A DNA stretch of 64,000 bases from Straminergon stramineum (GCA_963920665.1 OY987266.1:9305001-9369000); one strand, 5' to 3'. Counted from the stretch's first letter, positions 47,145-61,726 are shown. Numbers and translations: made by a program. Notes: a model not told the origin generated them from the letters alone.

Positions 47145-50100
47145 GCGTCTTCGTTGTCATCGTCGTCGTCGTCTTGTTGCTCTAGTTTGCGAAGCTCGAC
47201 GGTTTTGGGTTGCGGGATTGGTGAAGAAGCGCCATTGAGTGGCAGGAGTTTCTGGACGAGCTCCGCGAGAATGTCAGGCGAGATGGATGGAGATGAAGGC
47301 TCTGCGTCGCACAAGCACACGAATCGTCTTGCGAAAGAGCACAGCCCTTACCTTCTTCAGCATGCACACAACCCTGTGAGTGTAGCTTTGGGCTTGATGT
47401 TTTGTATTTTACTCGTCTTTGGTTGAATGTGATTCTGAAATTGGCTTTATGTATCAGTAGTGTGGTATGTGTTGGTGCCTCAACTTCTGTGTCCAGTTGT
47501 CCTCGAACTCTAGTTTTTTTTCTTATGAGGGCTTTCCAGTTTCGCAATTTGTGTGTTTTTTACTAAAGTGAGCCCAGCAAGACAACGCTTTGCTTGTTGA
47601 AGCTACTGTTTTCTTTGCCCCTCTTAGAGTTTTAGAATGTGATTCTGAAGTTGACTTTTTCTCCAGACCAGGTCTTGGAACTCCAATGATGTGAATTGTT
47701 TAGTATGGCCTATCTTGTTGCCCTATTTTAAATCCCCTCCTTGTGGCTAAATTTACTATCTTCTATAATTTTTGATGTCAGAAGTGCTTTGACATTCAGT
47801 ATCTTGTGTTCCATGTTGCTTCTTGCAGGTGGATTGGTATCCATGGGGTGAGGAAGCTTTTGCCAGAGCACGAGCTGAGGACAAGCCAATTTTTCTTTCA
47901 GGTATCAAATTTTTCATTATTTATATTTTCATGTTGACATTTTGATGCATTTTTCATACCCTTGTCTATGTGTTGCAAATTTGCATGAGATTTTGCATTT
48001 GAGTGTGCAATAATTGTCTTCATGGCGTTCATGAGTTGCCTTCCTTTGATATTTCTATGTTTTCATTATAGTTATGGTAGCATGAAACGACTCTCTTGCA
48101 TGAATATTATAATGAAATGTAGCTCATTTATGCCTTTTCTGTAGTTTCCCAATAGTGGTTATTGTACTCCCTTGGATCGGTTTGATTCTGTGATTCTTAT
48201 CTTGACCGGTGTCTGTTTTGAGTGTGCATTGTAGCTTATGTGGGAGTGAGTCCTACCATCTGATGTTTTTGTCGCTGACACTTGTGTCTGTCTTGTGGCC
48301 GATCATCTGTGGTTTTGATTCTGAAGTCGGTTACAGCACCTGCCACTGGTACGCGTTTATTCCGACTGTTTTTATCAGTAGTAAGATGCCTTAACTTCTG
48401 CCAATGTTTTTGGGAGAAGAGAGAATTATTAATCAGGTGTATAAGAGCATTTTAGTCGTATCAATTAGCTCCATACTTCAACGTACCTGAAAAGAAGTCC
48501 AATAGTCTTGCATGCGCTGTGAGACGTTGGCAGGTTTAGGACTGTTAGCATGAATTTTTCCTGGAAGCGTCGCAAAGGGGTTCCTAAATGTTTTAAAGTG
48601 ATTGCTTCAATATCCGTAAGAGTCAAATGGATCATTTAACGAATGTTTCAAAATATTCCAATACAAAGAAGAAACAATGCCTTGACTTTTGAAGGTTAAG
48701 AAATTGTTTCGGAAGTTATCCTAATTGACTATGAACTTCCAAAGTGGCACATTGTATTTTTAGTTCAAGTCTTGTGGGGTTCATGAATTCTTTCTGTGGG
48801 GTCAGGTGTCATGTTATGGAGGTGGAATCGTTTGAGAGTGAAGAGATTGCTAAGCTCCAGAATGATTGGTTTATCAACATTAAGGTTAGCTCATCTATCT
48901 CACACTGTGTTCTAGGTTTAATCATGACTTTTGGTCACCTCGGCGAGCATTTACCTGGGTCAGGCATGGTACTAGTGTAGTTACAAATTTTGATTTCAAG
49001 TGGACAAACTTAAATGAGCCGCTGGTGTTCTTTCGCAGGTTGATAGAGAAGAACGACCTGATGTTGATAAGGTGCGCTTTGTCCCGTTCTTACTTCGCTG
49101 TCATTTTGAGTAGGTGCTCTTGAAAGCGTTAATCGGTAAAACGAACTTTGTATTGCATGTCTTTTCATTTGTGGTGGGGATAGGACCTGTAGTGCCGACC
49201 TGGTATTTTATAAGGCATCAAAGGCAATGAAGTCATATCCAAAGTATAGAGGACCCTAGTGTACCTATAATACTAAGGTCAATGAGACCAGCTTCGTTGA
49301 GACTCTTTTCTGTGAATTTTTATTAGTCCCCCTAAGTGGGACGGCTTGCACGGCCTAGCTGTTTTTCCAACCTTATCACAAACCCTACTTGCTCCGTTTA
49401 TTAGGGTTTGTTGTTTATGAGGGTATTTGTCTCCGGGGGTCTTGGAGGAGGACACCGTACAGTGGGTTGGGTTTCCTCCTTTGGCACTCTTTGGTATAAC
49501 TAACCTGTTTTGGAGATGAGGAACAAGCAAACTAATTAAGGGGAAATAACTTTTTCTAATTGATAAGGTTATTGCACACAGGTTTATATGACGTATGTAC
49601 AAGCTTCTCAAGGAGGTGGAGGATGGCCTATGAGTGTATTTCTTACTCCTGAGTTAAAGCCCATCGTTGGTGGCACTTACTTTCCTCCAGACGACAAGTA
49701 CGGGCGCCCTGGCTTCAAAACTGTTCTGAAGTGAGTTCCTTTTCTGTCATGTGCAATTCTTTTGGGACGCGGGCTTACATGGATTCTAATAGACTTCTAT
49801 GTGTCGTCCCTTATTTCCTCAATTCCAAACCTTTAAAGGAACAAAATGTTGTAACATCTTGTTGCCGATCCATAATTCTAGATACGAGAGTTTTCTACAC
49901 TTGGCTTGAGCACTGTTTCAGGCAATTTTATAACAGTTGCTGGCTTCATAGTACAGACTATGGACTTTTGATGTCTTAAATGTTCACTTAAATTTAAATT
50001 TTTTTCAGACGTGTAAAAGAGGTATGGGAGTCAAAGAAGGAGTTGTTGCGAGAAACAGGAAAGCAGGTTGTGCAACAACTAGCTGAAGCTACTGCTGCTG

Positions 50101-53100
50101 TGGCCCCTACTCCAGAGCTCACTGAGAGCAGTATTCCTGCGCAAGCTGTTTCACTTTGTGCTATGCAGGTCCTCTCTTGCTTCTCCTTAAGATCCTGCCT
50201 ACACTACGTCTGGGTCAGTTTCGCAAATAATTTAAGCGAAATTTGAAGCACTGCCAAAGTTTGTTAAATTTGTAGACCATTATCCGAAAAACAAAGCAAA
50301 ATTTATTTGAAGGTTTTTAGTTCTTTGTGAAACCTGAAATGCCAGAATTAGGAATTTTCCCAATATTTTGAAATTTTAAAAATTACATCTCGTGCTGTCT
50401 GAATTCCAAAATTAAAATTTTTCAACCCGCAAGTGTCGAAACTGACGTAGCGGTACTGTAAACGCACCTTATGTCTGAGATCTTACCCTTAACTGAGAAC
50501 TTGGAGAAAGCAAGTAGACTGTGACCACGTACAGATGGAAGCTACGGACACTATTTGAGTCACTTAGAATCATTTTTAACAATTTTAGGAGGGTTGTTTT
50601 GGGGGGATCACTTTGTAGGTGTGGAAAGGTTTGGGTTCAAGAGCCAAATCTGTTGAGATCAAAATTTAATCCCTCCGTATGAATATCTTGTGCAACTTCA
50701 TGGTGGAAGATTGTAGGTCACTATAAGGGCCACTAGTCAACCCAGATCAGTGACTATCAACCAATTTAGCCGAGTCATGCTTACATCACTTGCTCATAGA
50801 TTGAGTTGTTGATCACAGCGTTCAGTATAGGAGACGGGATGGGGTCCCTAATGGTTTGAGTGACTATTCTTAGAGGCTCCATGTTCAACATAGAATTCAG
50901 AATTTTTTTATGATGTGACTTTTGACTTACATCATAAAAAACATGCTTGGCTTCACCTGGGTTGCAGAACCGTGCGCATTCTTCAATATATACGTTGGAA
51001 GTCTAGTATGTTATATACGTTTCTGATGAAGAGGGAGTCTGATGTGGCTGCAGCTTTCCAAGGGATTCGACGCTAAATTGGGGGGCTTCGGAGGAGCTCC
51101 TAAGTTTCCTCGGCCCGTAGAGGTAGCTCTTATGATGAGAAACTACAAGCGTTTGGAGCAGCAAGGCAAAGACTCCGCTGCCACCCGAGCACTTGAAATG
51201 GCTCTGTTCAGTCTGCAATGCATGGCAAACGGTGGCATGCATGATCACGTTGGGGGTGGATTCCATCGTTACAGTGTGGATGAGTACTGGCATGGTATGC
51301 TAACTCCTACCGAAAGGACCTCGGGGTTGCGAACTAAATGTGGATGTGTTATAATTTTTGGCATCTATGACTCTGATGAAGTTTGCTGTCGAAGAGGAAA
51401 TGCGACATCTAGTGATGAGAAATCATCCTTACCGTCAAAGTTGATAATATATTTTAATTTTTTTTGAAAACCAATATAGAAGCATCAAATTTTGTATAAT
51501 TATAAAAGGTTCTCATCAAAGATTTCAAAATTTCCTTTTCAAGAGTTGAATTTCAACATGATTAATTGTAATAATATTTTCAGTGTATGGTAAAAAAGGA
51601 TGGAAGTTAACGCCAAGGATATCAAAACTTTTTTCATATACTATATTTTCTAACATTGATCAATTTGCAATGGTTCCTTTTTTAGGGGTTAAAGGATGAT
51701 TGCTCACATGTGAAAACTTTGACTACATTGATCTAGATTAATAATGTCTCATTTGTAGGTAATATGATTGCTGTTTGAATTTTAAATTATTATTATTTGG
51801 TTGAATGATGGGAATTCGTCACGCGATGGCTTCTGAAAGATACCTTGCAACCATATTATGTTTGCATGGTCCCTTAGGGGTTAAAATGTTATCTATGTGT
51901 CTTTAATGCCTTAAGTTGGCTAAGTTTACCGTCACAAGTGTTTATGAAGGTGATCAAGGTTGTGTCTAGAAAGTGGACTACAGGCTTCCATATCCTATAT
52001 TGGTAAGATATGCTGTTTTCTTCAGTACTACTTTGACCATGATTCATGGGGTCTTGTAATTTGCTACAGTGCCCCACTTTGAGAAGATGCTATACGACCA
52101 AGCCCAGCTCGTGAACGTTTATTTGGATGCTTTCGCTGCTGTGAAGGATCATTCGTACTCGTATGTGGCTCGGGATGTGCTGGACTACCTTATTCGTGAC
52201 ATGACCCATCCCGAAGGAGGAATTTACTCTGCTGAAGATGCAGATAGTGCTGAGTCTACAAGTTCTACTAAGAAGAAAGAGGGTCTCTTCTACATCTGGA
52301 CTTTGCAAGAGGTCAGTTTCATCATGACCTACACGTTGAGACTTGCGACTATCTGCAGACATTGGTCAATGTATTTGGCTGTTCATATTGGAAGGATTGG
52401 GAATGCACGAATGTGATTGTAATTATTAAACAACTTAATTGGGATGGTCTAGGAAATATCGATGTTTTCAATCAAATTAGCGTGTTTCAGGAAGTTTAGA
52501 CAACATCTTAAAGAGATATTCTTCAAGATTCATGGGGAGATCCCCCTATGATCATACAGAGCCCTCCTTAGGTTCATTCGGAGGCCTCCCTATTTATCAT
52601 GAGCAGCTCTTTATATGATTATAAGGAGACCTCCCTTGAATTTTGAAGAGGATTTCCTTATTACACTGTCGAAGAGTTCCTGAGACAGCCTGATTTGAAT
52701 TTCACTGTTCAGTCAGTGTTCGTGGACTTTCACTGCTTTAAATATCTGTTTGTCATCGCTGAAAATGTACGATTTCTAATAAGTTTTTTGTTTTTCAGGA
52801 TTCTGTTTATAGTATTCCTACCTTTGCTATGCATGTGATTAGTGTGCCTCTATAAACTTGAGGATCACTAAGTCCTTTGGTCTTTTTCAGTCTGCAATTT
52901 GAAATTCAGACGCGTAGTACGGATAATGTTTCTGAAGTGCAGATTGAAGAGGTACTCGGCAAGGACAGGGCTCAAATGTTCATAGCATACTACTATGTGA
53001 AAGCTGAGGGAAACTGCGACCTTTCAAGAATGAGTGACCCCCATGGAGAATTTGGGGGTAAGAACGTGCTCATCAAACGGCCGACGGTTGATGTAGCAGC

Positions 53101-56100
53101 CAAGTTTGGGAAAACACCTGAAGAGATTGCTCAGTACATGGGTCAGTGCAGGACTCAGCTCCATGCTTTCCGAGCCTTGCGCCCTCGACCGCATCTTGAT
53201 GATAAGGTCACAGTCTACGTCGTCGTATTTCCTTTCCTTGGGTAATTATATAGTCTTAAAGTGTCTCGTCTCTACCCCCAAGGGCAGGGACCAAGCAATG
53301 GTTCAAAATATCTAAAGTAAAGGTGCCCCATTACATGATTTATGTATTGAAAGCATGTTGGGGCCCCTCATTCCAAAGAATGAATAAATTACCTATGTCT
53401 TAATAGAATTCTAGCATGTGGTCATAGGAATAGCGGTATTCTAAGATTGTTATATAGGGGTTTTGAAAATTTTAATTCAGTGAGGATTATATTTGAGAAA
53501 TGATTTAAAGGTTATAGAGAAGGAGACATATCTGAAAATTACACTTTTCTATTGGGGTAGAGATACTTGTGATTAAGGGCTTTTTTATTGAATCGCGAGA
53601 CATTTTTACAGGATCTGATCCTGAGTACACTACTGGTCACTTCATTGTCTCCACAATTTGGCAGATATGGTGGATTCTCACCAAAGTTGTGTTGGTTTAG
53701 ACGAAGCTCAACTCAGTCACAAACTAATCGCAGCTTGTGTTCCTTGAAATCAGGTGATTGTCGCTTGGAATGGTCTCGCAATCTCAGCCTTTGCCAGGGC
53801 TTCACGCATTCTCCTTACAGAACCGCCTGGTGTTCGCTACGAATTCCCTGTCACTGGATGCCATGTGATTTTTTCACCCTGTTGCTCTTCTCTTGAAACA
53901 TTTTCACTGAGTGTGCACTAGGTCTTACTTAAGATGTCATTGTTTTGTTATCTAGAGCTTGTTAAAGCGCTTTTATCTGGACTTTCAGTAAAACTAGACT
54001 AATTCAGGAACTTTTGGACAATATTTTAAAGAGCATCTTCCCTATGTCTCATCGAGAGGTCTTCCTACAGTTATAGTGATCAGTCAGAGAATTCCCTGTG
54101 GGGAGGCCTGCATGTAATCACTGTGATCATAAGGAGAACTGCCTATGAATCATGTCAAAGACTTCCTTTATGATGCTATTTAAGAGTTCTTGAAACAGTT
54201 CAATCTTACTGGAAACATTGTTATTTCTTGCAACAGTATAGATTACCTCTTGTTCTCTTTAAGGTGACTACTGGGATTGCGGAGCTAATGAGTTATGTTG
54301 GCAGCGCAGCCAAAGGAGTACTTGACAGCGGCAGAGCGTGCAGCACTTTTTGTAAAATCCAAGTTGTACAATGAGAAGACCAAAAGATTAACTCGCAGCT
54401 ATCGAAATGGTCCTTCTAAAGCTCCCGGTTTTCTGGATGACTATGCTTTCCTTATTGCTGGACTTTTAGATTTATTCGAATGCGGGGGTGATTACAAGTG
54501 GCTCCAGTGGGCCCTTGAGCTTCAATCTTCTCAGGTGGGCCTCTTCAGTTCTCCGCTTGTTAGCAGTATTTGGACTGACAGTGAAATAGGACATCCATCT
54601 GTTAAAACTAAGCTCAGTAATACATGACACCTTGCCCTAATGCGTATTAGTGATTAATTCGAACCATAAAATAATCATGTATGGTAGTTCTTTTTGCTAC
54701 TCACTCCAAAAATATAAACTACATAATTAAGTGTCAATGGTTAGCTTTTTTGTACCCCTGCTATCGTTAGGATAGTTAGAAATGAAAATCTCAAATTCGA
54801 ATGGTGTAATTGAGTGAAAACTAGACATTATAGATGAAATCCTACTGTTAAAAGCTTTTAATTCACAATGACAGCTTTTCCTACTTCCAATTGTTAACTA
54901 ATGTGAATGTCCGCCCTTTATCAGGATGAACTATTTTTAGATAAGGAAGGTGGAGCATATTACAGCACTCCAGAGGGTGACCCATCCATCCTGTTCCGTA
55001 TGAAGGAAGACTACGATGGTGCCGAACCATCTGGAAATTCTGTGGCAGCCCAAAACCTTCTCCGCTTGTCATTGCTCGTGGCAGGGGATCTCTCCGAAAG
55101 CTTTCACAACTCAGCAGAGCATCTTCTGGTAATACACTCTGACCTCTTTAATGTCACAGCGTTGGTGCCTAAAATGCTCGTGTTAATAGGAGGTCTATGA
55201 TATTGTGGCATTGAAGAAGTCTTAGGGACCTTACGAATTAGGAGGACGGTCTAGAACCCTTATTATCACATTTTATGCAGCTGCTTGTGACATTACAGAG
55301 TGAGATAGTGAGAGTACAGAATAAGTTTTGAGCTGGTTACGTCTGTTTTTGTTTAGTGTTTTGGGATGACAGAGGGAAAGACATTGAAGAGATCTGGTGG
55401 CATATTTGCATGTGCTTTTTTTGCAGTAACCTGTGGTAGCTATTATTATCGCTTTACATTGTATGCTTATTATCATTGTGTGTTTGAATGTTTTTGGTAT
55501 ACAGGCTGTTTATGAGCAACGGGTGAAAGAGGTGGCGATGGCTGTGCCCCTCCTCTGTTGTGCATTTGATTCGTTCAATGTTTCTGCTAAGCGCCAAATT
55601 ATCATTTCTGGTGCTCGAAATGCACCAGATAGTGAGGCTCTTTTGACTGCTTGTCATGCTACTTTTGATCCTGACAAAACGGTAAGTGCTCGGAACGCCA
55701 TCGTTTCAGCTCATTCGTCTACTAAGGCCAGGTGTCCATAAATCAACTGGTTAGTTTTTGAAGGTTATTATTAAATATTATGATTTTCTTTAGTTTTTGA
55801 AATTAAATAGTCTTATTCATTTAGTGTTAAATATTGTGTTTCATTTCAGAATAAAATGAAACGCTGTATTTCATCCATTTATATTTTAATCGTGTTGCAG
55901 TGGGAATGCTAACCCTGACCTAGATTTGCTATTCCAAAACTGTCTTTCAAATTGGTGACCTTGGTTGAACCCGTGGATGCTGGTAGATCGTTGTTGGTAT
56001 GCTGATGAAGTGGTGTCACTGTTGAGACCAAAAAATGGGAAGTTCGAAGTGATTCTTTCATAACATGTGTTTGCAATTTCTATTTCTTTTTGTAGGTGTT

Positions 56101-56329
56101 CTTGATTGATGAGGCGAATCCAGAAGAAAGGGCTTTCTGGCAGTCGGTCAATCCTGTGGCGTTCGCAATGGCACGGAGAAGCCCAGATGGAAAAGCATTG
56201 GCCTATGTGTGCCAGAACTTCACATGCCAAGCGCCACTGGCCGACCCTGTTGCACTAGAGCAGCTGTTGCGGCAAACATTCACAGGGCCCAAGATATCTT
56301 CATTCAAATTAGGATCAGTGTCAAAGTGA
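47001..56329 (+). CDS. SPATA20/DUF255 thioredoxin-fold protein
   Basis: Fifteen exons join in frame to 862 residues: 47001-47375, 47829-47901, 48327-48348, 48806-48884, 49039-49071, 49582-49730, 50009-50168, 51054-51294, 52070-52311, 52943-53206, 53754-53864, 54310-54534, 54925-55128, 55505-55681 and 56096-56329. About 100 Ser/Ala-rich residues, with polyalanine and polyserine runs, look like an organelle presequence. Then comes the DUF255 thioredoxin-like domain: [20 protein letters not shown], the CHWC motif at about 155-158, and [13 protein letters not shown] with GGTYFPPDD. The C-terminal part ([58 protein letters not shown]) is the all-alpha glycosidase-like domain of the family. The biochemical role is unsettled: CxxC suggests redox activity, the second domain sugar binding. 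The exon 11 donor (CAT then GTGATT) is the weakest border. Confidence 0.92.
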
Positions 56330-56909
56330 CTAGAAGAGGCTTCATGTTCTACATGTACTGTACTTTTCAAGTGCTCGTAGGGTTAGTGTGAACTTGGCCT
56401 CTATTTTGTGGTTATGTACGCTCTACTCCGAATAGCAAAGCCATTTATACTTAGGATGAGAGGTCATGTGAAAACAATTTGACAGGGTTCAACAGCTTAT
56501 GTTATGTACTGTACAGGAAAGACTTTTGGAATCGAATGGCATGTAGAGGTGACATGTTTCTGAATTATATCAATGTAGAGCTTGTCAATACATCTAAGGT
56601 GTCTTAAATCTTTGAGCTGCTTCTTTCGATGATACCTGTGTAAAATATTACACAGAAAGGTTTGGATATAATCGCCCAGAATGTGCAACATGCTACACAA
56701 AATGTGTGATGGGTTACTTCATGCAATACTGGTTTTGATTGACTAACTCGTGCTTGATGATCACAGCTCCAACTCATTCTGGTGTGTTGTCTCCCTCTCT
56801 TGTCAGATTCTGTTCTTTGATAGAAGGCGATGCTGAACCTATGAGTGCTCTGAAATCCATATTGGGGATGATGAACATAGCGCTTCCTGACTTTTCATTC
56901 AGCCTAAAA
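56330..56909. other. 3' region of the SPATA20-like gene and spacer
   Basis: This is probably 3' untranslated sequence. A stretch at 56772-56910 reads as protein-like (CSLIEGDAEPMSALKSILGM) but has no recognised family and no splice partner. It is not called as a gene. Confidence 0.4.
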
Positions 56910-57029
56910 GTATGTTCGCACTTGGTGTTAGGGATGATGTTTGCAATGTGAATCTGGTCTAAAAGTAGGTCTAAATTCGTTCCTAAGACCCTCAATAACA
57001 ACACTCTTTAACACCAAGTGTGAACATAC
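56910..57029. mobile_element. Small foldback (MITE-like) element
   Basis: The 21-bp ends GTATGTTCGCACTTGGTGTTA (56910-56930) and its inverted copy (57009-57029) differ at one base. The interior also folds (GGTCTAAATT with AATTTAGACC-like arms). The whole is 120 bp with no coding capacity. The left end recurs exactly at 38446. No convincing target-site duplication was found. Confidence 0.55.
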
Positions 57030-59660
57030 CATAAGTAATACTGGAATCTTTAAAATATAATCTTCTTCTATTACCTATTCGATGTAAATGGGGAAAATAA
57101 TATATTTGCACAATGACTTAGGTAAAATTTCCAAAATTTCCAAAAAGGATGTAGGTTGTAAAGAGCTCATGTTTCTTCTCAAGCTTTGTGCAAGGAGTAA
57201 GGTGAGTGTGCCTATTAGGAGCAAAATTCCAATCCTACCTATATATTCATAGGTACATTTTTGTTTTGTTTTGAAATGTAATCTTTGTAGGGTCTTAAAG
57301 GTGGAATTGAGTAGAAAGTGGTAATAGGTTAGTTTACCTTACTATTTTTAAGCTGAGATTTTCAAATTCACATTTGTCAAAATGGAAAGTTTTACACTAG
57401 TCAAGGCCAAGGTCGATGAATGTAAGTCATATATTTTTTTATTGATCTTTTTTTGAAAGATAAACACTTTGCTTAGGATTTATTGACCTGTCTAATGAAT
57501 TACTTTTTATAAAAAAATATTCATTCATTTGAACCTAAAGGACAATAGTCTTCTTCCTTAAGTTTTTAAATCAAAATTTAGACAATTAAATGAAATCACT
57601 TTTAATAAACATATTCCTTCATTTGAATCTAAAGGAAAACAATAGTCTTCTTCCTTTTTAATTCAAGATTTATACAACTATAGATGTGAGTTTTGTTTCT
57701 AAAATGGTAGTGAGCATGAATTTGTTTTGAAAACTTTATAGCTTACACTAGAGTCAAAGGGTGATATTACAAAAATATTTGAAGTTCCATGAACAGGGAT
57801 GTTGAAAGACAACATCATTCTCTCCAAATTCAAGTCTAGAATTGGATGATGAATAAAGTGCTTCAAGGAGTAATGATGTGCCCAATTAACTTCTCATTCA
57901 TCCAAATGAATGCTATTTTAAAGTCTAAAGATAAAAATCCTATAAGTATGATGAGTCCCAATCTAATGAAATTTAGGCAAGTAAAATAGTTTTTGCAAAT
58001 ATGAGTCAAAAAGTTTTTTAAAATTCAAAAATTCAAAAATAAATTTGGACATTAAGAAGTTTATTGATTAATCTTAAGAGCACTGGGGGATAAAACATTT
58101 TTCAACAACAACAAGATGTCAAGGTCGTCCTTTTTGTAGTCATCAAGGCTTGCTCTTAATTTTGTTGATCTAATGTGTATACAATTATTAACCCTAGAAC
58201 AATGCGGGGGTGCTGTTGGTTTCTACTATAATTGAATCTTTGTACTTTTGAAAAAAAGGTCTTCAATGAGGGCTGACTCATGCCTAAGAAGACTATGCAT
58301 GCCCCCACCTCCCACTATAAAAAAATAAATGAAGAATTGCTTCTCTGTCTACTACAAAGATATCCTCTATCATTCATCACATGATTTCAGTCCTCAGTGT
58401 TGTTCCAAGGTTAAGGCAAACTCATTGTATTCCACCTCTGTAACCACTTTGGTCCAAATGATATGTTTACATTCATTTCAACCTTGAGAATATAGGAGTG
58501 CGCATGATCTTTTATGACCTATATTTTTGTTTTGAATTGAATACAAAGACTTTATTTGATCTAGGGTACATGATGTCTATGCTATATATATATATATATA
58601 TATATATATTCATTTCAATTGTGTGAATCAAAGAGCATGCATAATCTCTTATTCTCTTATCATCTAAATTCTTGTCATGAAATGGATGCAAAGACTTCAT
58701 TTGAAAAAAAATTGAGTACAAGTATGGAATACATATCTAATTTATACTTCCACCATACAATCAACCTGAAACTTCAAATTTACTTTAATCTCTTAAGGAC
58801 ACCCCATCTTCCACATTCAAATTTTGAACAATAGATGGAAGCAAACACATCCCAAGCACACAAAATGTGTTTTTACATCCATCAATTTTTTTGAAGATTC
58901 TTGTATTAGTTCTTTCAAATTTGTAAGGTATAGAATGATTATGAAGACCTTGCTTTGTAAATATTCTACAATTCAATAGGTACTAGTTCGTCTAGCCTCA
59001 AGAAGTAATTTTCTTAGTTAAAAAAATAATTCTTCTAAAATGACTCGAATAAAAAAGTAAAATAAAAATCTTCATAAATTACTATGATGAGAACTTAACA
59101 TTTTGAACTTAAAAAAATTCTTGTGAAAATTACAAATATTCAACCTATGATCAATTATAGAAGGAATTTCCAATTTTTGTCTTCAAATTTCATTGTGTAC
59201 TACTTGATCTAGTTGTATGCATATAATCTATGAATCATATTTTACAACTATTATTTGAGATTCATTATTAAAGTATAATTCGAAGTGTCATTTATAATAC
59301 CTCTTTACAATTTTGGAAATGTGGATACCCCACCTTCAAGGTGTTAAAGTTTGAGAACCTGCAAAAGTTAGTTATCCCAATATAAAAAACTGTAATTTTT
59401 TTAGCCCATGTCGTTCAAAGTACAATACTAATTAAGTTTAATATTAACTACCCTAATTAATTTTAAAATGCTATTAATTTTTAATCACTCTTGATGAATC
59501 TTTTTACCAATTATATTTACTGAGATCCCCTCTTCAAATAGTATTGATATCTATGTTCTTAGTAAGAATCTTTATCAAAAGTAAAAATTCATAGCATTCT
59601 CAAATCAATTTGTGTGGTAACACAAAATTTCATTATTAGAACACTGAGAAAGTAAAAATT
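57030..59660. other. AT-rich gene-less DNA
   Basis: No supported gene. It contains a (TA)n microsatellite and otherwise unassigned AT-rich sequence. Confidence 0.45.
58583..58610. repeat. (TA)n microsatellite
   Basis: About 14 uninterrupted TA units. Confidence 0.95.
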
Positions 59661-61726
59661 TCCCTAGTAAGTGTGCATCTGTCTGATTGACGATGTTTCA
59701 TCCATAAGCACGATAGTTCGTTCGTAACCTCACGATATTCATCCACGAAGGGAACAGAAAGTTACATGAGCTTTAACAGAGCTGCTTCACTGTGCGGAGC
59801 GATGCTCAGTTGCTCACTTCTTACTTAGCCCGCTTCTCAGCCTTGTTGCACTGCACTGTCTTCCTTCCCTCCACACTCAATCTCGTTTGTCCAAGAGTAC
59901 ATATGCACACTGTAGCATGATTTTACACTGTCTCTTTTTCAGTAAACTCCACAATTGTGATGATTTATTCAGCAAGTGATGGTGGAAAACTTTGTGCCAA
60001 ATGAAGAAGACAACTCCATGCATGGGCATGAAGTGAAACGGAGTCAATCGCTAGAGTTTCCATGCGCTATTTGCCGAGGAGCTTTTCTTGGTGCGAGGGC
60101 TAAAGGATTGACGCTGATGTCTGCGGTGCTGCTTAATGGCTTCGGAGTGACAGCGACGCCCGCGCGGATCAAGAGGCTTGGATGGAATGCCGTGAAGAAT
60201 TGAAGTACTTCCCATGGTCGCCGGCCTTGTCCATTGCAATAGAATTCAAACTTTTCTGATGTGACTCTTGCGTGCTCTTGTTGAATTGTCAGTGATCGAA
60301 CTCCTGTCGTTTCGTTGTGTGAGTCATGGTCATTGATTGATTGATGCTCATCCTCTAAGGGAGTGTAGTTAGTTGCATTCAGAGAGGGATGTTTGTTTTG
60401 CTTGATCGAAGGAAACCGGAAAAAAAGTTTTATAGCGGGATTTATCTTCTTAATCAATGAAGAGTGTTCTTCGAATGATCTGTTAATGTGAAGTATTCTG
60501 GAGCGATCGAGATTTCAAATTTTTTCAGAGATCGCATATGGTGATGATGCTAAGCTCAACGGTTGTCCTCGGGAGTTACGTTATTCAGACTGAGTTGCAG
60601 TTCATTGTTGTTTTCGTAGCTGACTCCTCCGTTTCGTGGTCACATGACGCTCTTTCGGTTGGAGAATATTAATAGGGAGGGCTTCGTTTAGAGCCCGCAT
60701 ATCGAGTTGAATGTAGTACTGACACTACAGTGTAGGAATAATAAGTTGGAGATCAGTCGCAACAAACTTTGTTGCAATGTAGTAGTGAATTACGTCTGCT
60801 TCCGCCTCACAATGAATGGATACGTGATGATATGAGAATGCAGGCAATTTCGCTGAATTTCGTCACTTAGAGGTCATGTTACTACAAGAATATGAGGCGT
60901 AGGGACGAAATCGGATATGCCGGCGGACATTTCCATGACGTCTATGGCTGATAGTGTGACGATGTTCAGATTTGACTGAGTGTCCAGGGCGAAAAATCGT
61001 AGAGAGTAGCTCGGTAACTTGATTTATTACTTGCACTTTAGAGGGAGAGGAGTACTGCGGAATGGTCAGGAATAATAATTTTGTTGAACACTCGTGCGCT
61101 GTGAGAGTACTCTATCCTCGATCGTCTACTCACCATATCCGTCTTCCGTTGGCACGGGTGGTGCATTCATTCGATCGGTCGATCGATTGCAGTAGTCCAG
61201 CTTCTCTTCGACACAGATTGCACACTGTAAATTCTTCTCGATCGTGTGCTGCACGTCAGGGATTGAATGACCGATCAAGATTCTTTCGCATGAATGCACT
61301 GTCTTGAACAATGTGGCGGCTGAAAGTGCCTACGAATTCTCTGTGCTATTACGCCGCTCGCATTCTTTTGCTCTCCTAATGACCATTCTTTGAGTTTCTT
61401 TTCTGAGTATTTTCGTGTTTGTGGATATTTTATTCTGTAATTCATATATGTGATCGATTTATATTCTGCCACAGATCGTGCTGCGTCGAGGGGGTTAAGG
61501 TTTTTGTAGGATAGCGAAACTCTTCAGTTTCTAAAAGCGGAGGAAGGTGACAAGCCAGTTGGCTCTCTACATTCAATCGTATGGCAGAAGTAGAAAAATG
61601 GAGTTTATGAAGTAGTTTTTTGACATAAGCCAAGTGGACGTACTAGGATTGTGTGGCAAGTGAAACAGGCTAGGTTTAACTAAACAGCTTAAAAAGGTCG
61701 AGTGCAATTGTAGAGTTGTAATCATC
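59661..61726. other. Upstream region of the HAK gene with a small unassigned open frame
   Basis: From about 59660 the sequence leaves the AT-rich block and becomes mixed. A 74-codon open frame, ATG at 59979 to stop at 60203, contains CAICRGAF, a Cys pair too short for a known zinc motif. No family was recognised and it may be chance. The rest is probably promoter and 5' leader of the transporter. Confidence 0.35.

Noticed and set aside
58583..58610. (TA)n run as a regulatory element
   Set aside because: Ordinary microsatellite in gene-less DNA.
59979..60203. 74-codon frame as a small zinc protein gene
   Set aside because: Only one Cys pair, no partner ligands, no family and no transcript evidence.
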